From the NCBI GenBank assembly GCA_035578905.1, contig JAQJVL010000677.1, forward strand, positions 1 through 64,000: 64,000 nt of DNA, in the 5' to 3' direction. Below the pieces are notes generated by a model. That model was not told the DNA's origin. It was given only the letters and a program-made list of their open reading frames with translations, and ran no database searches. Shown here one piece after another: positions 57,401-64,000 of the stretch. The DNA comes from Stictocephala bisonia. Lineage: Eukaryota > Arthropoda > Insecta > Hemiptera > Membracidae. A program made the position numbers and the translations under genes. Numbering within the stretch: position 1 is the first letter of the stretch; each line of letters begins with the position of its first letter.

Positions 57401-60400
57401 TGTTACTAATAATTCAAGTTATCGCAAAATATTCTTTAAAATATATTGTCTTTGCATTCATAGATGAGGCACATTAATTTGTACAAATCTGACCTCTCCA
57501 TTTTTTAAATCAGCACACAAAAAATAAGGAAAAAAACATGGTCTGGTAATATGTGCCATTCCTCTTCATTCTTTACATTACATTTTGACTGTACTACGGT
57601 ACGTAGAATATTTTTAGGTCAGGTTTGTGTGCATTGTATTTTCATGATGAAGGACTTAGTTTGATGTGCAATTCAATCTATGCTCTCATTTCAGATATTT
57701 TTCTAACTTCTAGTGGATTAATGAATGTAATGAAACATTGATACTTGTTTAAAAAGTACATATTTTGTTGTAGCATTGATGTGTTAAGTTTGATTGCCTA
57801 AAATGCAATGGTTCAAACAATACAATGCTATTCCCAGACTTTTTGGACACCATATACATAAAACAATATTTTTTTATCATAAAAAAACAAGAAGTTTTCT
57901 AAACTAAGATCAAACCTACTGTGAATACCTTTAGGCTTCTCTGTTGAATTAGTAGCTCCAGTAGAGGGTGAAGCTTTTTTCACAGATGTGTTAGAACTAG
58001 AAGCCTTGCTTTCAGCTTCCACTATAGCTTCTTGAGTTTCAATTTCAGCTTCTCCTTTGTGGATGGGTTTCAACTGCAAGAAAAAGTTATTTAATAGTTC
58101 AAGAAAGTCTTATATTTCCATAATTGTAGTGATTGAATGTTGTAATCCAGATAATTGCAGTAAAAGAACTCAATAAGTTTTGCTGAAAATTATGGCATAG
58201 TTTTATAATAACTTGAAAATCATTAGTAATCTTTTAAGTGTTTGGATGTTGGCCATACCTTTAGCACCAATTTTTTTTCTTATTACCGGAGGAAAATAGT
58301 TATAAAAAATATTGAACTACTAATTTAAAGTCAATCCAATTGAAATAACAACATACAAAATATGCTTCAGGGGTTCTCACATTGGGAGAATTTAATGTTT
58401 CTAATTATACATAACCAGGAACAAAACTATTATTATTTACTAAATCAGCTATGCTAAAAAGCTATGCTCATAAATTAGAATGAACATTTACCAAACTGAT
58501 CACAACCCCCTTCCAACTAAATAATGGATAGAAACAAATCTTGTGAAAGTAGCTTTGTTTAAATGTAGAAGATTCACCTTCTTTCGTTCCATGTTGTTCG
58601 TTAATTCTTTTCAATGTTATTGTAACTTTTGTATATGATATATAAACTTTCCTTGTGAGAAAATAATCCTGTGATGAGACCTAAACGAAGAAAATTTAGA
58701 AATATAAGGCTCTAATTCACAAAGAACAAAACAATTTCATGGTCAATCAGAGATTCAGTCAAGAGTTTGCATGTTGTACAGTAAAATTTATTTGAAAACT
58801 CAGGAAGAAAAAAGAAAAAAATGTTCTTCGATGTACAATTATATAGCTGATATGTACATTTTTTACATTTAAGAAAGACATCACTAAATGTAAAATAAAT
58901 TATTGAAATAGGAAATACCACATTATTTGTTACCCAAATATAGTGAACTAAGGTTTACTGTGATACATGTATATAATAAGTTGAATAAAAACACAATGAA
59001 ATGCAAACATTTTAGGTTTATTGCCAATTCAAAGATGACAAAAAAACTATTCATTAGCTAACCAAATGAAGGAATTTTGATATCAGAGTAAAATTTTAAA
59101 TATTGGGGCGTATTAATCTGATATGCAAAATCAAGCTACTCAGATTTGACATTAAATACAAATTCTTTTTAGTAAACTGATAGATAATAAATGATCCAAA
59201 AACTAATATGGTTTTTAAACATTTCCTAATTTTGGCCAATATTACATCATCAAACAGGTTCAAGAAAAAAAAATTGACCATAAAAATGAACTTGTACACA
59301 GCTATTTTGGGTTAACATGGATAGTAACATTGTATAACATACAATTAAACGAGGGAAACAATGGTGTGATTGGATTTTCCATAGGCGTCTTACTTTCTTA
59401 TTTCTTCAAACTCGGGTACACATAATTTCTACGTCCACAGTAGTAAATCTTTTCTACTTGAATCTTTATATTTATTGTATTTTTATATTTAAAAATACAG
59501 CAAAAGCTTTACTTTTGGGAATCTATCAGCAAAACTGTAAAATTGATGTTGATAGTTTCTTTCTTAAATTGAAGTGTCTAAAACTGTTTTTTTGTGTTAT
59601 CAGTACTTCTAATTTTTTTAACTCATGATTTCCTTATACAGAGATGGGTTTTTAATTTTAACTCCTGTAAGAGATCATGTTTTAAAATCGTTGTATTTTG
59701 ACTGGAGCAGGACTTGTATAGACTATATTCACTTCATATGCTATCTTTTACCTTACTTAAAGTCTTACTTTGGCATTTTCTGGAGGAAGGGACAAGCTAG
59801 CCTGAGGACTGAGACGTTGAGATATCAGCTGAGGTTGCAGCCGAGTACGAAAATTCTCCTCATAGTAGTAATCCTGTCCTGGAAGACTATTCTGGGGTAA
59901 GTTACCGAGCACATTCATATTCTCCTCTACTCCAGCCAAGCTGTTAATGTCCGCTGCAATAATCAGAGAAAAATCATGTTACTTTAAAAGTGTTAAGTTG
60001 GAGAGCTTGTCATTTCAGAGATAAATTGTTGTTCTGAGGCTGTCTAGTGCAGTTCAAGTAGTTGATAATTTATCAGGGTTACATGGAAAGTTTAGAATTA
60101 CATTTAGAGGCATGAACAAAATATATGTTTAAATGAATGTCTACAGATTGTCAAGGTAATGAAGATGTGACTCCTCTACATTTGCCAACATCTGGAAAAG
60201 TACATAATTAGTAAAAAAGTAAACTATCATAAGTTGGGGTGGTAGATAGTAAATAATGATTTCATGAAATGGAGAGCCAACAAAGAGTATTGAATTTTGG
60301 CATAAAGGATAATTAAGTGGATGACCCAGAAGGAAGATTATAGCTGTGCAAACTGTGCAAAGTCTATGAGGTTAAATAGAATCAGGAAAATAAACTCTTG

Positions 60401-62064
60401 AGCTGATTTTTCCCTTTGCTAGTGATAAAACAAGTAATAGCAGTTTAACATATTAAAAGATAGTCAATGAAGTCTCAGACTCTATGTAGGTCACTTATAA
60501 AATCTGGGAGTTAAACGTGAACTGCACGTTATGACTAGCTAAACAAAATAGTTAATATCACTTAAATATAAAAAACGGTAACAGATTAGAATACCTTTTT
60601 AACCTTTATTGACGGAGCTAGAAAGCCTGGTTACTAGACTCCAAAAGTAATTTTACAAGTGATGGAAGTACTTATTACCTTCTTAAGGATTTACTCATAA
60701 GGAGCCAGAAGATTAATATGTCAGGAATATGGGCTTGTAGATGATCAAGAGAAAAAATTGACCACTCTCTCAATATTCATCCTTAGCTTAATTCTACCCT
60801 CTACAAAATTGTTTCAGTTTCTTGAAATTATTCTCAGTCTACCTCAACAACTTACCCACCCACCCATACATGTACTGTGGAGGGACCCATCCACCCACTC
60901 ATACATTTACAGTGGTATTGACCTACCCGCCCATACATGTGCAGTGGTATTGACCCATCCCTAAATACGTCTACCTACTCACCTACCTTGATATATAAGT
61001 AAGTACTGGTGGTCAATCTCCTTTTGGTTATGATGACTACTGGTGGCCCATCTACTCTCCGATCCATTACAACAACTATTGGTGGGCTACCCACCCGTCC
61101 AACAGTTACGATGACAACTAGTGGTCCATATATATCTTCTTTCAGTTAGATGATTACTGGTTACTGATGACCCCCCCCCCAACCACTCCTCCCTTTGTTA
61201 TGATGACTACAGGTGACCTACCCACTCTCCGATCGGTCATGACAACCACTGGTGGGCTACCCAGCCGTCCAACAGTTACGACCACAACTGGTGGTCTACT
61301 CACCCCCCCCTTCGGTTAGGTGACTATGGTTGGTCCATACACCAATTCAGTAGTTAAGTGACTACTGGTGACCTTGATTAGTGCTGTTGTACATTAGTAG
61401 TTGAATACATCCAAAGAGTGAGAGGAACGGTCAGTAGTATAGATCCAAAGGGTGGATTTGGAATCATTAGTAGAACTCCTTCGGTGTGTATGGAGATTAA
61501 AAATTTTGGAAGCTTATTTTTCCAAAACATGAGTAGTATTTTTAAATTTCCATGTGCTAATTGGTTTTTATTCAGTACTCTGGTTATAGTTTCAAAACTT
61601 TATATTATGTCTGAAAGATCAGCTGTTCATAAAAACTGGAAGAATGGGAGATGTAGGCTATTTAATTTTGGAGTCGGTTAATTTGAAAATGTTAATGAAT
61701 AAATTTTAATGATAGTAGAAAGTTGTAAAAAAGTGTAATCTTAAACACTGATTATACAGATAAGGAGAACAGATTGTACATGATTGTGATTGAGAATAAA
61801 ACGATGAATAAAATTAATCAGCTTAAATAATTACTGGTGTTGTACCTGAATATATTACAGACATTATTACAACGGTAGTATTATAGTTTGCACTTTAGTG
61901 ACTGCACATTACACTCAAAGATATTTTTTTTTTTCATACCATGTGGTTTATGCAAAGGCTGCCAGCTGTTGGGAGTTTGAGGAGGTTTGTGATACGGTAC
62001 ACTCTCGTAGTAGCTGTTGTAGCGACCGTAGTCCTGCTGCACCGGCTCAAACTGTCCAGAGATA
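54301..62064 (-). CDS. Single-pass membrane protein, C-terminal 245 residues in 5 exons
   Basis: Gene-level entry; the exons follow. The five exons (125, 185, 145, 150 and 134 nt) join with matching phases. Product from left: a Tyr/Gln/Pro-rich stretch, an Asn/Leu-rich stretch, a Ser/Thr/Glu-rich stalk with two N-glycosylation sequons (NTS, NST), a His-rich piece, one transmembrane helix (AILSLTMGLCVTGIMLVLVG) and a basic 30-residue tail ending DADFLVNGMYL. The arrangement indicates a type I surface protein. The C-terminal motif recalls LRP11/Loaf-type LDL-receptor-class proteins, but no LDL-A or MANEC domain is in the window, so identity is unproven. Convergent with Tango1, 8.6 kb stop to stop. 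Confidence 0.72.
54435..56083 (-). other. Intron of the membrane-protein gene
   Basis: No gene called. About 55060-55270 on the + strand has TATATATGTCAGTCAAATGC followed by frames ending SVSYYITSHNQRFDN, possibly retroelement debris. About 54640-54800 and 56265-56420 are similar to each other (AAAACACTCAGTTT, GATCTTCAAACAAGTAACAA): a repeat of about 155 bp flanking the intron and the next exon. Confidence 0.35.
56084..56233 (-). CDS. Membrane protein exon: His-rich region and first half of TM helix
   Basis: 150 nt; acceptor TTTCCTCAG, donor ATGG|GTGAGT. Encodes AQRHSEHHHNSHRKVETLSA, ELSLMENSFDSEGEGQNVNP and RGAILSLTMG. The frame was chosen because only it joins both neighbouring exons and completes a hydrophobic helix; a competing frame (FGASPQFPPQ...) stops at the donor. 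Confidence 0.72.
56234..57928 (-). other. Intron with a SINE-like repeat
   Basis: Contains SINE-like copy 2 (about 57020-57110) with a perfect inverted repeat GTCAGTGTTACTAG/CTAGTAACACTGAC, and a short hairpin near 56960-57000. The rest is AT-rich and unannotated. Confidence 0.4.
57020..57110 (-). repeat. SINE-like dispersed repeat, copy 2
   Basis: GTGTGATGAGT and ATTCCTTAG blocks align with copy 1 at 30240-30485. Here the flanks form a 14-bp perfect inverted repeat. Confidence 0.4.
57929..58073 (-). CDS. Membrane protein exon: Ser/Thr/Glu-rich stalk
   Basis: 145 nt, phase 0 to 1; acceptor TTTTTCTTGCAG, donor AAAG|GTATTC. Encodes LKPIHKGEAEIETQEAIVEA, ESKASSSNTSVKKASPSTGA and TNSTEKPK with two N-glycosylation sequons; typical juxtamembrane stalk composition. 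Confidence 0.7.
58074..59768 (-). other. Intron, no features
   Basis: AT-rich; nothing recognised. Confidence 0.35.
59769..59953 (-). CDS. Membrane protein exon: Asn/Leu/Gln-rich region
   Basis: 185 nt, phase 1 to 0; acceptor TGATTATTGCAG, donor AAA|GTAAGA. Encodes DINSLAGVEENMNVLGNLPQ, NSLPGQDYYYEENFRTRLQP, QLISQRLSPQASLSLPPENA and K. Confidence 0.72.
59954..60849 (-). other. Intron, no features
   Basis: Nothing recognised before the minisatellite. Confidence 0.3.
60850..61380. repeat. Degenerate GC-richer minisatellite
   Basis: A ~170-bp block (about 61027-61197) is followed by a diverged copy (about 61198-61370), both with TATGATGACTAC, CTCTCCGATC, GGTGGGCTACCCA and CCGTCCAACAGTTACGA. 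Inside, a shorter ~35-bp theme (GATGACTACTGGTGG...CTACCC) recurs. Upstream (60855-60960) ACCCACCCATACATGT and CAGTGGTATTGACC repeat too. C-runs at about 61172-61182 and 61303-61311. Confidence 0.75.
61381..61939 (-). other. Intron, no features
   Basis: No gene seen; the short + strand frame at 61418-61681 resembles nothing I know. Confidence 0.3.
61940..62064 (-). CDS. Membrane protein exon: Tyr/Pro/Gln-rich region
   Basis: 125 nt, phase 2 to 1; acceptor TTTTGTCTCAG, donor CATG|GTATGA. Encodes ISGQFEPVQQDYGRYNSYYE then SVPYHKPPQTPNSWQPLHKP. The first base completes a codon from an exon to the right that I did not find in this window. Confidence 0.72.
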
Positions 62065-62734
62065 CTGAGACAAAAATAATTGAGTCATTATGATCAGTAG
62101 ATCTACTTATGGGTTTTTTTTACTGTTGATAGTTTATGTTTGGTTTTATTTAAGCTGCAAACTTATTATCATACGATATCATTTAAATTTGAAATGTAGG
62201 TAAAGAAAGATTTATTTATTTATAAACTGGATTATTTCATTTATAATTTTTAAATTTTAAGATCTAATTTTATCCACAATTATTTGTATATTTATGATTT
62301 TGTATTTATAACAGACCTTATAAGTTTAAAGGAATTTATAGGTTTTATTTTGTAACTAAATGTAGCTCTGATTATTACATAGTTAAGTTGGACTTAGATT
62401 TTACCTTTAACGTTAAACTGATTGATATTTTGCAACTGATTTTAACGATTGTAATGCTTTTAAGCATTACTTTGTCAGCGGAGGAAAATTAATAGTACAA
62501 AATTGAGTTAGATGTCAGGAAATACTGATAGTAAGCATTTTTAGATATATTTTATCAAGAATCATCACATTAAACCTAATCTACTTCTCTAATCTAATCT
62601 GTTCATCTAAGGAAGTGCTTCCTAATCTAAGAGAAGTCTGGAGTGCACTTAAGCAATCTACTTGCACTAATTCTAAAATTAGTTCAACTCATGCAATGAA
62701 ACCATGGTAGAATATTATACAAAGGAAAATGGCT
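62065..62734 (-). other. Intron, no features
   Basis: AT-rich. A small inverted repeat TGTAATGCTTTTAAGCATTAC lies near 62450. Confidence 0.3.
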
Positions 62735-62880
62735 ATCAAGATATGGATAAATATGAATTTTGAATGAGTTTGTATGAGTGACTCTAGTCTCTGATGCAAA
62801 CTAAGGCTGAATTTTCCTTAAAAAGATCAATTAATAGCCCAATGATAATGAAAAGCTGGTGAAAATTGGCTGATTCCTTT
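62735..62880 (-). repeat. SINE-like dispersed repeat, copy 3
   Basis: ATCAAGATATGG, AATATGA, TGTATGAGTG, AATAGCCCAATGA and GGCTGATTCC match copy 1 in order. Confidence 0.5.
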
Positions 62881-63235
62881 AAATTTTTTCACTCTTATTA
62901 CAAAGCATGATTTTAAAGTAAGTACCGTTTTGGAGTTCCGCCGTTGTAACCCAGCAGTCGGCGTTCAGCGCATGCACGCTGTGTACAACTCTCTGTTGGC
63001 AAGCCACAGCCACTGTTACGGATCCATTCGACAGTATGTAAGGTTGCTTACAAGTGTTTAAAATGCCTCCTCTGATTGAAAATGCCGCCGACTTTGAAGT
63101 ATGCGCTGTATAAGTTTTCTTAACGCTCAGTGTGAAAGCAGCTGACATTCATAGTGAGATCTGTCACAGTGACACTTTGGTTACAAAAATCATCATAATC
63201 AAGGTTCTAATGTTCTTGGAATGCGAGAGAACTCG
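62881..63235. other. Unassigned GC-richer block next to mariner remnant
   Basis: Higher GC than its surroundings, includes GCATGCGCTGAACGCCGACT-like text on the - strand. Probably mobile-element sequence; not recognised. Confidence 0.25.
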
Positions 63236-63600
63236 TTAAACTTTTGTTTTGTGATTCTCAGTCTGTATTTTGGGAACCCAGGGTAAGAACAACTCTCGGT
63301 ACTTAAAACATTCTATTACAATTTCCGAAATCACACTTCTTGACACTTGAGGACACTCACTACATAACGATGCAGTTGTAAAGCATATGTTTTCTCTGAC
63401 TTTTTCATCAAGGTTTTGCACCAAGTTATCAGTAATGAATGGAGGTTGTTCACTTTTTTTCTCATCATGCACAATCGCATGGATATCTTTGAAAGTTCTT
63501 ACCCATTTCTGTGCCATCCCATCACTAATTCTTTTTTCTCCATAAATATCACAGTAGTACAACAGCAGGATTACAAAAATGTACTTACTTTTAAAACAAA
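63236..63600 (-). pseudogene. mariner transposase N-terminal fragment
   Basis: The frame at 63562-63236 reads YCDIYGEKRISDGMAQKWVR, TFKDIHAIVHDEKKSEQPPF, ITDNLVQNLDEKVRENICFT, SRSVISEIV and WVPKIQTENHKTK: the two helix-turn-helix units and the WVPK-L linker of insect mariners. It stops before the catalytic domain, which is absent downstream. Different subfamily from the element at 18674. Confidence 0.8.
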
Positions 63601-63751
63601 CCTCGTATTTTTTTTTTTAAGAGATGCCGATTGCCTTCTTAACCTTACTCTGCCCATTCTTCATAGACTATTGATCTGTACGAGGAACTTATTTAGATAG
63701 GGTAAGGGGGCGAACCAGTACAGTAGAAGATGAATATTACTGATAAATCTT
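63601..63751. other. Spacer, no features
   Basis: Poly-T run at about 63608-63619; nothing else recognised. Confidence 0.3.
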
Positions 63752-63837
63752 CTAGTCCAGGCCGGATTCGAACCAGCGCTATCTCTAACCCAAGCTCAAA
63801 GTCCTGACGCCTTAGACTGCTCGGCGACTGACTCGCC
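63752..63837 (-). mobile_element. tRNA-derived SINE head (Leu/Ser-like)
   Basis: The - strand has an A-box-like TCGCCGAGCAGTCTAAGGCG (63828-63808) with a D-stem-like CGCC/GGCG, and a B box GGTTCGAATCC (63774-63764) closing a T arm. The acceptor stem does not pair properly and the anticodon loop is irregular, so a SINE or tRNA pseudogene is more likely than a working tRNA. Confidence 0.6.
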
Positions 63838-64000
63838 CAAAAGAGAATCTCTAGCTTTTATAGCATTAACACGCGAGCACACGCACCCGTTAGCAAATTG
63901 CCGCACCAATAGAAATGTGGGCAGATCTTTGGGGCTACTGAGCGAGTTGGGGTATGCGGCCAGCTCATCCCTCCTTGCCCCTCCCTCGACACGCCCTTGA
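63838..64000. other. GC-richer end of window
   Basis: Possibly the SINE body or an upstream gene region; not assigned. Confidence 0.2.

Noticed and set aside
63752..63837. Functional tRNA gene
   Set aside because: Good A and B boxes, but the acceptor stem fails to pair and the anticodon loop is irregular.

Overview
Organism and style. This is an AT-rich nuclear window from an animal, most likely an insect; a hemipteran is a guess. It has GT-AG introns of up to about 10 kb, small coiled-coil exons, and many transposable elements (TEs): Jockey/CR1-type LINEs, a Penelope-like element, mariner, hAT, piggyBac-type TTAA elements, PIF/Harbinger, a FLYWCH/MULE remnant and tRNA-derived SINEs. I see no bacterial operons, CRISPR arrays or rRNA.

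Host genes. Two host genes converge tail to tail. On the + strand, thirteen exons (1090-45736) join without frame breaks into 608 codons. They encode a transmembrane segment, a long coiled coil and a proline-rich C-terminal tail, which I recognise as Tango1 (TANGO1/cTAGE5 family, cargo receptor and organiser of ER exit sites). Its N-terminal part lies left of the window or is absent. On the - strand, five exons (62064 down to 54301) join into about 245 codons of the C-terminal part of a single-pass membrane protein. It has a low-complexity ectodomain stalk, one transmembrane helix and a short basic tail; its 5' exons lie right of the window. The tail ending NGMYL suggests, weakly, an LRP11/Loaf-type receptor.

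Mobile DNA by region. 1-760: PIF/Harbinger transposase remnant with subterminal repeats. 2.9-10.6 kb (Tango1 intron 2): a LINE 3' end, a 4.2 kb LINE split by a probable 1.9 kb solo LTR, a 1.27 kb TTAA element and a FLYWCH/MULE remnant. 14.2-23.4 kb (intron 5): a 2.3 kb hAT element with 8-bp target duplication, a complete but dead mariner, and one copy of the repeat that forms the 52 kb foldback. 23.9-25.1 kb: a decayed LINE pierced by a SINE. 28-33.8 kb (intron 9): two more LINEs, a mariner fragment and a SINE-like repeat. 39.45-39.98 kb: a 531-bp TTAA element. 42.7-45.2 kb: a Penelope-like element (reverse transcriptase plus GIY-YIG) interrupted by a 1022-bp piggyBac-type element, with a hammerhead-ribozyme-like fold just 3' of its ORF. 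48.7-49.8 kb: an eight-copy array of a ~128-bp unit. 52.2-52.9 kb: a foldback repeat whose arms each carry another hammerhead-like motif. 60.8-61.4 kb: a degenerate minisatellite. 62.7-63.9 kb: SINE-like and mariner remnants.

How it fits together. The coding parts are small islands; almost all intron length comes from insertions, several of them nested. The points most worth a second look are the hammerhead-like folds, the foldback dimer, the GC palindromes inside the piggyBac-type element, and the tandem array between the two convergent genes.
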